Below are positions 32,552 through 44,309 of a DNA stretch of 64,000 bases, in pieces. How positions within the stretch are numbered: the first letter of the stretch is position 1; each line of letters opens with the position of its first letter. The notes under the pieces were generated by a model, which was not told where the DNA came from, searched no databases, and saw nothing but the letters and a program-made list of their open reading frames with translations. Where the stretch lies: positions 1,593,852 to 1,657,851 of the forward strand of contig CALYLW010000070.1 of the NCBI GenBank assembly GCA_944989445.1, written 5' to 3'. Position numbers and translations under genes: made by a program. This DNA comes from Ampullaceana balthica. Lineage: Eukaryota > Mollusca > Gastropoda > Lymnaeidae.

Positions 32552-33776
32552 AGTGACCGTCAATAAATGACGTCACGCATTTGGCCGATTTTTGCCCCCC
32601 CTCGTCACGCGTCTTCACAAAAAGTTAACCCCCCCCCCTCTAAAAATACGTCACAAAGCTTTGACCCCCTCCCCCCCCAAAAAAAAACAAACAAAAACCC
32701 CACCTTATTTTCTATTTGAAAATAAGTATGTTTCAAATAATTTTTATTGTCATTTAAGTATTTATTATTTATTTAGTGAAGGTCTACATTGTGATATCGT
32801 AACCCACGTGTAGCGTTTTTTAAAAACGTTTAACCGGCCTTCAGAAAACGAACTGTGTTAATATCTGTGTTAATATTTTAAATTAATGCCTTCAAAACTG
32901 AGCTAAGAAGAAAAGTTGTTTTGTGCTCCTCTCGAATTGCGATGTCAAGAATTTGATGCATTCAAAAAATTTAATGAATACTTGACTAATTTTAAATGGG
33001 CTCATGTATCATTATATCTAGAATGGCCAGGGGCGTTTGACTAAAATCAAATCGAACAATTATATCAAACTCAAAACGTTTATAATTCTATCAAATAGAT
33101 CCCCCCCCCCTTTTTTTTTAAAAAGAAAACGGATATTCCGTGTCGTTTTGACTTAAAATATCTACATATAATCCTATTCAGATCATTTTTAAACACTTGT
33201 CATGCTTGTAAAATTCACCAGTTGCATTTTCGGGGGGGAGGGGTGGGGGGAGGGGGCGGGGCTAACGACGCTCCCCCAAATCCCGGAGTCATGTGAGTAG
33301 GACCTAGAGTCTGGGGGTTTTGGGGGGGGGGTAAAGCATACATAAACTTGTATATTTTTGGGTAACGGGCAAAAAAGTTCGCCAACTCCTGCCGTGAGAG
33401 AACCAAACGGAGCTGCGGTTACATCACAAATGATTTGATGTCAACATCAAACGATGCAAGGTAACAATTTCATACGTTATCTTGTGGGTTCTCAAACTTA
33501 AGGATTATAATTATATTTAATTTTCGTGTCTTGATAGCTTACGCCAACCAGCATTTGATGGCCTACCGACCGGCACATTGAGAAGCACTGATTTTAAAAA
33601 AAAAGTCATTAAATAAATTGTAAGCGACCAAATATTTCAGTGGACGTTTTATTTAAAGTTACCCTTTTGATGTGACGTCACATTTCTTCAACCCCCTCTC
33701 TCCCCCTCGTCACGCATCGTCACAAAAGTGTGACCCCCTCCCCCCTAGGTGCGTGACGTCATTTATGGACGGCCCC
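32552..33776. mobile_element. GGGGCCGTCC / TGACGTCA-end DNA element, copy 2
   Basis: The left end is GACCGTCAATAAATGACGTCACGC-like (CRE palindrome TGACGTCA near 32567). The right end is the inverted form TGACGTCATTTATGGACGGCCCC. Subterminal blocks CGTCACGCGTCTTCACAAAA and CGTCACGCATCGTCACAAAA are also inverted relative to the ends. The middle matches 13135-13900. No transposase found. Confidence 0.75.
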
Positions 33777-34830
33777 TAACCATTTATCTTACAGTAAGAA
33801 ATGTTAATTTCATCAACCATTAAATTACTCAGATTGCTTCACGCTTTGAAAGATAAATCTCCAACTCAAATCATCTAGAGTCTAGGGGCTCCGGGGGGCT
33901 GGGGTTCATCAATAAATTGAATGAAGAATAAAAGGTTAAACGATTGCGAAAAACAGGATTTGAGGCCCCAGACGAGATGCAATCGACATTTGGAGTTCAA
34001 TGCCATAATGTATTTTAATATATGGCATCAACTTGTCTAGAGTCTAAGGGCACCTGGGGGATGGGGTTCATCAATACTTTTCACAAGAAGGACAATTAAA
34101 TTATGCAAATAGGCAAACTGAAAAAATGTGATCAATTTTTATTTATAACTAGCAACCAAGCCCGTCCATTAACGTTCCGCCACCGTTCGGTGGCATGTTG
34201 TAACTCCCCTCCAACAGCCGTCTCGACCGGCATACATGTGCATCACGTCAAAAATACTATTCATTATAGTTAAAATAAATAACTCGTAAAAACAGAGCTT
34301 TTGACTATAAATCCCAACGCGTATAACTCAAAATAAAGTCTTGTAAGAAATATTGCACCAAAAATAACTCGTTTTGAACGTCCGCTTAAACATGTTCAAT
34401 ATGATTGGCTGTAGGAGTCATATGTGTTTGAGGGACCAATCGCTATCGATGACTGCACGGAACATAGCCTTTTATTATATAGGAGTATTAGGAGGATTAT
34501 TATTTAGGGTTTTATTAGCAGACCCGCAATGCGTTGCAACGATCTCAGTAAAAATGAATAAATTTAAAGAAACCAATAAGTGTTATGTTTGAAAAACAAT
34601 TATGCCAGAAACCTTCGCGGAAGTGTGCAAAAAAAAATGTCCAAGTTTCATAGCAAACGGATAAATAAATTAATAATTAAAAAGCTTACAAAAGATGAAA
34701 CGATATTAAGGGCCCCGGTCCCAAAATGAATGATACTTTAATAATTTTATTGGCATTGTACTCAAGCTTTATTTCTCAATATCGTGTAAATTTGAAAGGG
34801 GAATACAATTATTAACGCTCAGTAAAAAAG
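33777..34830. other. Non-coding; small repeat fragments
   Basis: Contains a hairpin GCCACCGTTCGGTGGC (about 34180-34196) near a CTAG (about 34149), and a short piece of the 2456-type element (34283-34330). No gene. Confidence 0.4.
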
Positions 34831-34834
34831 ACAT

Positions 34835-35460
34835 TTAGAAGAGGTCTCCACTTTCAAATATCTAGGGGCCATAATATCTGATGAAGGCTCAAAGCCAGAA
34901 ATTCTTGCCAGATTGGCCCAAACAATGGCAGCATTGAGTAAACTAAAGCACATCTGGCAAAGCAAGAAACTCTACCTGAGATCAAAGATCTGACTAATGC
35001 GCTCTCTGGCGATGTTGGTCTTTTTGTACGGTTGTGAGGCTTGGACTCTCACTGCAGACCTCCAAAGAAGAATCAATGCGCTAGAGATGGGATTTTTCAT
35101 CTCCTACATCTCCTACACAGCGCACATCACAAAGGAAGCGGTCCGCAACACAATAAGTACTGTCATTGGCCCCTACGAGGACCTTCTCACCTCAATTAAG
35201 AAGAGAAAACTACGATGGTACGGACACGTGACAAGATCTGGAGGTCTCGCAAAGACTATATTGCAAGGCACAGTCCAGTGAGGAAGGAAAAGAGGCAGAC
35301 AAAGGAAGAGATGGGAAGACGATATCAAAATTTGGACCGGCCTGTCATTCAGCGACTCTCAAAAGGCAGCACAGGACGGGGACAAATGGTGAGAGATAGT
35401 GTGCAGTTGACGATTGTGCCCCATCGACCCGACGACGGGTTAAGGGATAGTTCAAGTTCA
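34835..35460 (+). pseudogene. RTE-type LINE, C-terminal part of the ORF
   Basis: Reads FKYLGAIISDEGSKPEIL, LSKLKHIWQSK, then a TGA, LMRSLAMLVFLYGCEAWTLT, IGPYEDLLTSIKKRKLRWYG, HVTRSGGLAKTILQGTVQ, a TGA, GRKRGRQRKRWEDDI. These are the conserved C-terminal blocks of RTE/BovB-like retrotransposon proteins. At least two stops and a small rearrangement after EMGFF make it dead. The 5' portion is missing. Confidence 0.8.
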
Positions 35461-35559
35461 AGTTCAAGCCCTATAGTAATTTAATATAGGTTAAGTTTGT
35501 TTATACTAAGTTTGGTCAAAATCTAGCTATATTCTCATCATCTAACGTTTAAACTAAGT

Positions 35560-36300
35560 TTTTATATAGCTAATATAAGGAATAAAAACGACATTAATGG
35601 ACTCCCGGGCCAATTTGGTGCAAGATGTAAATTTCAAAAACTTGTTTTTTTAATTCAGTTTCATTTTTGGATACATTTCTCAAGTTCGTTAAAAAGTGAA
35701 TGGGAAAAATATCTTAAACATATACGAAAAAAATACATTTGGGGTCCCCACCCCGAAGAAATTGACATTAGAATTTCAGTGCCCTTAATTATTTTAATAT
35801 TGGCTGCCAAGTTTTTGTATACAAAGATTGGCATCCATTCATTTACTCAGTAGCTAACGCATAAACTAGTTTTTATATAGCTCATATAAGCAAAACATGA
35901 CATTAAGGGCCCCAGGACCTATTCAGGGTAGGATATAAAGTTCAAACACCTGTTCATTTCAATATGTATAATAATGTAAAATTAACATTATTTTTCAAGA
36001 TCTTTAATAACTGAATTGGGGAATAAAATCTTAAACGTTTAAGAAAAAAGGTATTTTGGGCCCCCAACCCCGAAGGAGTGGCCATTAGGAGTTAAGTGTC
36101 ATATAGTATTTTAATATTGGCTATCAAGTTTTGTATATACAAAGTTTGGTTAAGATACATCAATTTACCCAGTAGCTAGCGCTAAAAAATAATTTTTATA
36201 AAGCTCATATTAGCAAAAATGACATTATGGGCCCCCGGCGCCCCGTGAGTGTTGAATTGAGAAAAAACAGTTGCCAGTTACCTTCCCGGGAGAGTACTCA
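35560..36300 (+). repeat. Three degenerate copies of a module also found in the CAA units
   Basis: TTTATATAGCTCATATAAG followed by GACATTAAGGGCCCC occurs near 35565, 35870 and 36195, each spaced about 310 bp. The same module (TATATAGCTCATATAGGG ... TTTTGGGCCCCCGGGCCCC) closes each hairpin-CTAG unit at 36471-46623. Confidence 0.65.
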
Positions 36301-36395
36301 ACAGTCTCAAAAATGTTTATGACGATCGGATGAATGGTTGAGTCAGCTATAAAGGACAAGCACACACACACGCACACGTACACAGACAAACTTTC

Positions 36396-36397
<2 letters not shown>

Positions 36398-36470
<73 letters not shown>
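36398..36470 (+). repeat. (TA)n microsatellite
   Basis: About 73 bp of TA directly before the CTAG of the first CAA unit. Confidence 0.95.
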
Positions 36471-36471
<1 letters not shown>

Positions 36472-37253
36472 TAGGGGCAAGTACCCGGCTTTTACCCGGG
36501 TTTAACAACAACAGCAACAACAACAAAAACCACAACAGAAACCGAAACAGCAACAAAAACAAAACAACAACAAAAATAACAAAAACAACAACAACAAAAA
36601 TAACAAAAACAACAACAAAACAACAACTACAACAACAACAGCAACAACAAAAAAGCAACAACAACAAAACAACAACTACAACAACAACAGCAATAACAAC
36701 AAAGCAACAACAACATGAAGGAAATTGTCGTCGCAGGGCAAGGGATGTGGACAATAACAACAACAACAGCAAAAACAACACAAAAGCAACAACAGCAACA
36801 ACAACAACAGCAACAACAGCAACAACAACAAAACAACAACAGCAACAACAACAAAAAAACAACTACAACAACAACAGCAACAACAACAAAGCAACAACAA
36901 CAAAACAACTACAACAACAAAAGCAACAACAGCAAAGCAACAACAACAAAAAAATTATTTTATGGCGATAATCGCCTTCTTGTTAATCTCGACACCAAAA
37001 TGTTTATTAATTTGCGTCATTATTTTACGTCTTAATTTTCAATAATTTTTATTTTATATAGCTCATATAGGGAAAAACTACATTTTGGGCCCCCGGGCCC
37101 CAGTATCTTATATATATGGAACGAAACCTGTTTAATAACCTTTCCGGTATAATTTTGTGTACGTGTACCAAATTTCACGTTATTTGGTTGTCTGGATCTT
37201 GAGTTATTAGGGAACAGACAGACGACAGACAACAAATGCGTCTTATATGTATA
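36471..37253 (-). mobile_element. Hairpin-CTAG unit 1 with (CAA)n interior
   Basis: CTAGGGGCAAGTACCCGGCT begins the unit. In reverse, the end is a hairpin ACCCGG-loop-CCGGGT, eight bases, CTAG, then TATATA, the layout of a Helitron 3' end (or an RTE-like tail). The interior is about 440 bp of CAA/CAG triplets, then GGCGATAATCGCC, GGGCCCCCGGGCCCC, (ACAG)n and TATATA. Confidence 0.65.
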
Positions 37254-40146
37254 CTAGGGGCAAGTACCCGGCTTCGCCCGGGTTTAACAACAACAGCAAC
37301 AACAACAAAAACAACAACAGCAACAAAACAACAAAAACAAACAACAAAACAAAACAACAACAAACAACAACTACAACAACAACAGCAACAACAACAAAGC
37401 AACAACAACAAAACAACAACTACAACAACAACAGCAACAACAACAGCAACAACGACAAAAACAACAACTACAACAGCAACAACAACAAAGCAACAACAAC
37501 ATGAAGGGCATTGTCGTCGCAGGGCAAGGGATGTGGACAACAACAACAACAGCAAAAACAACACAAAAGCAACAACAGCAAAAGCAACAACAACAGAAAC
37601 AAAAACAGCAACAACAACAAAAACAACCACAAAAACAAAACAACAGCAAAAACAACAAAAACAAAACAACAACAAAAACATCAACAACAAAACAACAACA
37701 AAACAACAACAACAACAGCAACAACAACAAAGCAACAACAACAAAACAACAACTACAACAACAAAAGCAACAACAAAAGCAACAACAACAAATCAACAAC
37801 AATAGCAAAACAATTATTTTATGGCGATAGTTGCCTTCTTGTTAATCTTGACACCAAAATGTTTATTATTTTGCGTCATTATTTTACGTCTTAATTTTCA
37901 ATAATTTTTATTTTATATAGCTCATATAAGGAAAAACTACATTTTGGGCCCCCGGCCCCCAGTATCTTATATATATCTAAAAACTATAATGGATGAGAAT
38001 GTTCCAACAAAACTAACATCAAATAAAATTAACAAATGCTGGTTCAATTCTAGATTGAAAAAGCTATGCGAACTAAAAGAGAACTTATTTAAGAAATATA
38101 AAGCTACCAATTCATATAGGATACACAAAAAATACTTAAAGATTAAACACTTGACACAAAAACTTAGTCGGAACCTCCAAAATGAATATATAAACAATGT
38201 AATTACCAAAGATAACAATAAAAACTTATGGTCCTTTATCAAATCTAAAAAAATGGAACCTTCAGGAATAGCCACACTAAAAGGCTCAAATAATAAAACC
38301 TATAATGATAATGAAACTAAAGCTAATATCCTTAACACATATTTTGCATCATCTTTTTCTGCCTCAGGCGACAAGGAAGTTTTAATAAATTTAAATAAAA
38401 TGGAGGAAATAGGTAACATAACTGTAGATGAGATAGGTATACATTCACTCCTAAAAAACTTAAAAATAAACAAAGCTACTGGCCCAGATGATTTGCCTGC
38501 AAGATTATTAAAAGAACTAAGCAATGAACTGTCCCCAATCTTTGTAGTTCTCTTTCAAGCCTCTCTAAACCAGGGTAAAGTGCCCCAGGATTGGAAATTA
38601 GCTAATGTAAGTCCACTCTTTAAGAAAGGGGATAAATAAGACCCTGGTAATTACAGGCCTGTATCACTTACTAGTATCACCTGTAAATTACTAGAACACA
38701 TAATATATAGTAGAATAGTTAACCACCTTGACAAATATAATGCCCTATGCCCACATCAACACGGCTTTAGAAAAAACAGATCATGTGAAACACAATTAAT
38801 AGGTTTAATAGATGAACTATCAAAAGGCTTGGACAAAAATGATCAAATAGATACAATATTACTAGACTTCTCAAAAGCATTTGACAAAGTTCACCACCTT
38901 AGTTTACTTAAAAAACTTAACTACTTTGGAATCTCAGGTTCCTTACATCACTGGATCCAAGACTTCCTTTTGGGCAGGGATCAAACTGTAATAATTAATG
39001 GATCTAAATCTGCACCAATAAAGGTTAACTCAGGAGTTCCACAAGGAACTGTGCTAGGTCCCTTACTCTTTTTAATTTATATAAATGATTTACCCAACAA
39101 CATCTCAACAGGTACAAAAGTTAGGCTATTTGCTGATGATTGTATAATCTATAGAACAATTAAATCAGAACAAGATAGCAAAATTTTACAAAAAGACTTA
39201 GATGAATTGATAAAATGGGAAACTAACTGGAGTATGTCTTTCCATCCAGAAAAGTGTCAACTGTTAAGAGTAACAAAGAAAAAGAAACAAATAAATTCAA
39301 AATATTACATTCATGGAAAAGAACTGACCCAAACTAAAGATGCAAAATACTTAGGAGTCTTAATAAATGAGAAACTATCATGGAATCCCCATGTCAATCA
39401 AGTTATTAAAAAATCAAACAAAACCTTAGGCTTTATAAAAAGGAACTTTAACAAATGTAATAGAGATATAAAACTAAAATGCTACCTCACTTTGGTGAGA
39501 CCTGCACTAGAATATGCATCTTCTGTATGGGACCCATCCACCAAAGAAAACATTGATAAACTAGAACAAATTCAAAAAAGAGCTGCCAGATTCATTACTG
39601 GAGAATATTCGAAACTGACAAGAGTAACACCATTAGTTAAATCATTAAACCTTGAAACACTAGAGGATAGAAGAACCAAGAGCAAAGTAGTAATCATACA
39701 TAAAGCAATTAATTCTAATTTAGAAATACAACACAAAGATAACTTAATACAACCCTCAGATAGACATAAGGATAAAAACACCTTTCTTATTCCGTATGCA
39801 AGAACAAACACATACAAGTTTTCCTTCTTCCCGTCCGGAATTCGGGCGTGGAATGGGTTGCCTGAAGAATCCAGGAAAACCAACACTTTATCAACATTTA
39901 AATCTCTAATAAAAATGCAGGACTAAACCCAAACCATAGATAAGCGTAGGACGCAATAATCTTCTGTATAGAAGGAGCGTCTGTAACCAGATAAGATATG
40001 GAACGAAACCTGTTTAATAACCCTTCCGGTATAATTTTGTGTACGTGTACCAAATTTCACGTTATTTGGTTGTCTGGATCTTGAGTTATTAGGGAACAGA
40101 CAGACAGACAGACAACAAATGCGTCTTATATATATATAGAGATATA
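37254..40146 (-). mobile_element. Hairpin-CTAG unit 2, split by a LINE
   Basis: Same layout as unit 1, with (CAA)n at 37288-37806. Between CAGTATCTTATATATAT and GGAACGAAACC, which are adjacent in units 1, 3 and 4, a LINE (37977-39997) has inserted. Confidence 0.7.
37977..39997 (+). mobile_element. 5'-truncated LINE with nearly open reverse transcriptase (copy 1)
   Basis: One frame runs from 37977 to TAA at 39924-39926, broken only by TAA at 38637-38639 in the context KKGD-K-stop-DPGNYRP. Seen in order: the linker region, ATGPDDLPARLLKE, NYRPVSLTSITCKLLE, HGFRKNRSC, LLDFSKAFDKVHH, SGVPQGTVLGPLLFLIYIND, LFADDCIIY (catalytic Asp pair), MSFHPEKCQLL, YLGVLI and a C-terminal domain ending LIKMQD. 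This is the CR1/Jockey-type non-LTR layout. The N-terminal endonuclease is absent. The 3' tail ends AGAAGGAGCGTCTGTA-ACCAGATAAGATA. Few mutations suggest a young insertion. Confidence 0.88.
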
Positions 40147-41131
40147 CTAGGGGCAAGTACCCGGCTTCTCCCGGGTTTAACAACAACAGCAACAACAACA
40201 AAAACAACAACAGCAACAAAACAACAAAAACAAACAACAAAAACAAAACAACAACTACAACAACAACAGCAACAACAACAAAGCAACAACAACAAAACAA
40301 CAACTACAACAACAACAGCAACAACAACAGCAACAACGACAAAACCAACAACAGAAACAGCAACAGCAACAAAACAATAAAAAAAAACAAAAAAAAACAA
40401 CAAAATCAACAACAAAACAACAATAAAACAACAACAACAGCAACAACAACAAAGCAACAACAACAAAACAACAACTACAACAGCAACAACAACAAAGCAA
40501 CAACAACATGAAGGACATTGTCGTCGCAGGGCAAGGGATGTGGACAACAACAACAACAGCAAAAACAACACAAAAGCAACAACAGCAACAACAACAACAG
40601 CAACAACAACAGCAACAACAACAGCAACAACAACAAAAACAACAACAGCAACAACAACAAAAACAACAGAAACAAAACAACAACAAAAACATCAACAACA
40701 AAACAACAACAAAACAACAACAAAACAACAAAAAAACAACATTTACAACAACAACAGCAACAACAACAAAGCAACGACAACAAAACAACAACAAACGCAA
40801 CAACAACAAAGCAACAACAACAAAAAAATTATTTTATGGCGATAATCGCCTTCTTGTTAATCTCGACACCAAAATGTTTATTAATTTGCGTCATTATTTT
40901 ACGTCTTAATTTTCAATAATTTTTATTTTATATAGCTCATATTGGGAAAACTACATTTTGGGCCCCCGGGCCCCAGTATCTTATATATAAGGAACGAAAC
41001 CTGTTTAATAACCCTTCCGGTATAATTTTGTGTACGTGTACCAAATTTCACGTTATTTGGTTGTCTGGATCTTGAGTTATTAGGGAACAGACAGACAGAC
41101 AGACAACAAATGCGTCTTATATATATAGAGA
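40147..41131 (-). mobile_element. Hairpin-CTAG unit 3 with (CAA)n interior
   Basis: Starts CTAGGGGCAAGTACCCGGCT, with (CAA)n at 40181-40826, then the closing module and (ACAG)n ACAACAAATGCGTC. The longest CAA tract of the series. Confidence 0.65.
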
Positions 41132-42041
41132 CTAGGGGCAAGTACCCGGCTATTCCCGGGTTTAACAGTAACAGCAACAACAACAAAAACAACAACAGCA
41201 ACAAAACAACAAAATCAAACAACAAAAACAAAACAACAACAAACAACAACTACAACAACAACAGCAACAACAACAAAGCAACAACAACAAAGCAACAACA
41301 ACAAAACAACAACTACAACAACAACAGCAACAACAACAAAGCAACAACAACAAAACAACAACTACAACAGCAACAACAACAAAGCAACAACAACATGAAG
41401 GGCATTGTCGTCGCAGGGCAAGGGATGTGGACAACAACAACAACAGCAAAAACAACACAAAAGCAACAACAGCAAAAGCAACAACAACAGAAACATCAAC
41501 AGCAACAACAACAAATAGAACCACAAAAACAAAACAACAGCAAAAACAACAAAAACAAAACAACAACAAAAACATCAATAACAAAACAACAACAACAAAA
41601 CAACAACAACAGCAACAACAACAAAGCAACAACAACAAAACAACAACTACAACAACAAAAGCAAGAACAAAAGCAACAACAACAAATCAACAACAATAGC
41701 AAAACAATTATTTTATGGCGATAGTCGCCTTCTTGTTAATCTCGACACCAAAATGTTTATTATTTTGCGTCATTATTTTACGTCTTAATTTTCAATAATT
41801 TTTATTTTATATAGCTCATATAGGGAAAAACTACATTTTGGGCCCCCGGCCCCCAGTATCTTATATATATGGAACGAACCCTGTTTAATAACCTTTCCGG
41901 TATAATTTTGTGTACGTGTACCAAATTTCACGTTATTTGGTTGTCTGGATCTTGAGTTATTAGGGAACAGACAGACAACCAGACAGACAACAAATGCGTC
42001 TTATATATATAGAGATATAGAGATATAGAGATATATATATA
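41132..42041 (-). mobile_element. Hairpin-CTAG unit 4 with (CAA)n interior
   Basis: Same structure, (CAA)n at 41166-41704. It is followed directly by a different hairpin-CTAG end (CTAGAAATATACCCAC) at 42042. Confidence 0.65.
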
Positions 42042-42118
42042 CTAGAAATATACCCACTCTTCGTAGTGGGAGTGTGCTGACCCTTTTTCCCAGTAGAAGT
42101 TGCTGGTAAGTGCAATTT
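42042..42118 (-). mobile_element. Second-type hairpin-CTAG end
   Basis: CTAGAAATATACCCACTCTT with a stem CCCACT/AGTGGG. The same end follows unit 5 at 46624, so the two neighbours travel together. Confidence 0.5.
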
Positions 42119-42306
42119 TTAAATCCCTTATATTAACTTCACCGCCGTCTCTGTCGTCATCTCTCTGTGTCTGTCCTGGGCGGGTGGAAAAACAAAAGTG
42201 AAAAACGACCCACTTCCCGTGATCCGATCGAGCTGAAATTTGGCACACGGACCCGTCTCACCTAACAATGCATCGTAGTAAATTTTTAGTTCGATCGAAC
42301 GTACCG
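42119..42306 (-). mobile_element. Partial 2456-type element
   Basis: TAAATCCCTTATATTAACTT, a GTCTCTGTCGTC-type short repeat, CGATCGAGCTGAAATTTGGC and ACGTACCGTAATTAAATTAA as in the minus-oriented copies. It runs into a 600-bp duplication. Confidence 0.6.
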
Positions 42307-43505
42307 TAATTAAATTAATGCATTTTTAGTTTATCCTTATATAACGTATGTAATTCAAATTCACTGTTTGTTATTGTTTTTGTTTTTTTCAACGTGAGAG
42401 TTTGAGTTGACGCGTTGACGCGTTGACGCGACACATCGAAGTATTGGCGTGCTTTTTTTAAACTGGCCGCATAAAATAAAGTCTTCTTATAAAGTAAATG
42501 TACTTGATCAAAAGAACTCTTTCTTTTGACGTATACATAGTTGTTTTAACAGGGAAATAATAGTTAATAAATTTTATGTCTCTAAATTTAAGATTTATAT
42601 TTACGGTTTTTGTGCAATGTGTATAATTTAAAAAAGGAATCATTTTTTTTGTTCCCTATTTCTGATAAGGCATCATATTTTGTAAATTATATTTAATACA
42701 CACACACCAGATTTTGTTTCTGAAAAATATTTGTATATATCTATCCACACTAAATAATAGATTCAGCCTTCAGTTAATAAGCACATCTGAAAAATGATTA
42801 AAAAGCAACTTCAGAAATGACCAATGTTATTCCGACTACAAAAGAATTAACATAACATGTTCAATTCACAATTCATATTAATTAAGTGCTTTCAGGATCA
42901 CTTTAGTAATTAAATTAATGCATTTTTAGTTTATCCGTATATAACGTATGTAATTCAAATTCACTGTTTGTTATTGTTTTTGTTTTTTTCAACGTGAGAG
43001 TTTGAGTTGACGCGTTGACGCGTTGACGCGACACATCGAAGTATTGGCGTGCTTTTTTTAAACTGGCCGCATAAAATAAAGTCTTCTTATAAAGTAAATG
43101 TACTGGATCAAAAGAACTCTTTCTTTTGACGCATACATAGTTGTTTTAACAGGGAAATAATAGTTAATAAATTTTATGTCTCTAAATTTAAGATTTATAT
43201 TTACGGTTTTTGTGCAATGTGTATAATTTAAAAAAGGAATCATTTTTTTTTGTTCCCTATTTCTGATAAGGCATCATATTTTGTAAATTATATTTAATAC
43301 ACACACACCAGATTTTGTTTCTGAAAAATATTTGTATATATCTATCCACACTAAATAATAGATTCAGCCTTCTGTTAATAAGCACATCTGAAAAATGATT
43401 AAAAAGCAACTTCAGAAATGACTAATGTTATTCCGACTACAAAAGAATTAACATAACATGTTCAATTCACAATTCATATTAATTAAGTGCTTTCAGGATC
43501 ACTTT
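42307..43505 (+). repeat. 600-bp direct tandem duplication
   Basis: Copies 42307-42906 and 42907-43506 differ at only a handful of bases (for example CTTGATC/CTGGATC, CGTATACA/CGCATACA and one extra T). Both contain (GACGCGTT)n near 42414 and 43014. The breakpoint is TAATTAAATTAATGCATTTT, part of the 2456-type element. Confidence 0.93.
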
Positions 43506-43774
43506 ATTAAATTTAGTCAACTTCTGTTAATACATTCGGTAGCGAAAGTTTATAATGTATAGTGTAAATATATAGCTTATGTAAACATTTTTAAAGTGTA
43601 AGTTTATTTGACATAGACCATCGCTTTCCACATAAATAAACTCGCTACATCTATGGCTTTTAACTAAATGTCGAGTTATGAATTATATTTTTTAAAATCG
43701 CAATTTAATTCACACATGTAAAATATTAATCCAATGCATCGTGGAAAAATTGAAATAAAATAATTTAAACGCAT

Positions 43775-44060
43775 ATCTAATATATAAAGCTCAGTTGATG
43801 TTTGTATGTTTGTTTGTTTGTATCCATTAAAAAAAGCCACTGCTTTGTTGACATTTTTTCCAAAAGATCTCTACCACAGCCGTCACTAAAAAAGCTCATA
43901 TATATTTACGACACTGCATCGTAACACAATTGTAATTAATAAAATATGTGCATCAGTGTCTATGAGATAAAGATTATATGGTACTACCCCCCACCCAAAT
44001 GCAAAATCTACTTAACCTTTAGCGCCAATAAATCTAATATATTTATACAATTATATACAA
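43775..44060 (-). repeat. Inverted fragment of the 45480 repeat family
   Basis: ATATATAAAGCTCAGTTGATG followed by TTTGTATGTTTG is the reverse of CATACAAACAGCTGAGCTTT at 45700-45720. The match weakens after about 43850. Confidence 0.45.
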
Positions 44061-44309
44061 TATATTAGTCCAAGTCACTGGCTGGCTGACTGGCTGGAAG
44101 GATTTGGGACGCTATGATGTCAATTTTTGAGCTTATATTTTAATACAAGGTGTGCATCGAAAGGCGCGCAAAAAGGTGAGCAAAATAATTATAAATTAAA
44201 GACGCGCTGTAAAAAAAAATATATATTATATGACATCATTGTTTTAGCTAATATTTTAATTTTTGAAAAGGGAACGATGTAAAAATATAATTTGATGATT
44301 TATAATTAT

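Noticed and set aside
32592..32813. Pro/Lys-rich 73-codon ORF
   Set aside because: Derived from C- and A-runs at the end of a DNA element.
36398..37894. Long ORFs rich in Gln/Asn/Thr (plus) and Cys/Val/Leu (minus) over the CAA tracts
   Set aside because: The triplet repeat has no stop codon in most frames on either strand; no start context, domain or splice support.
40089..41724. Further long Cys/Leu/Val and Gln/Thr ORFs in CAA units 3 and 4 (also 45635-46229)
   Set aside because: The same simple-repeat artefact.
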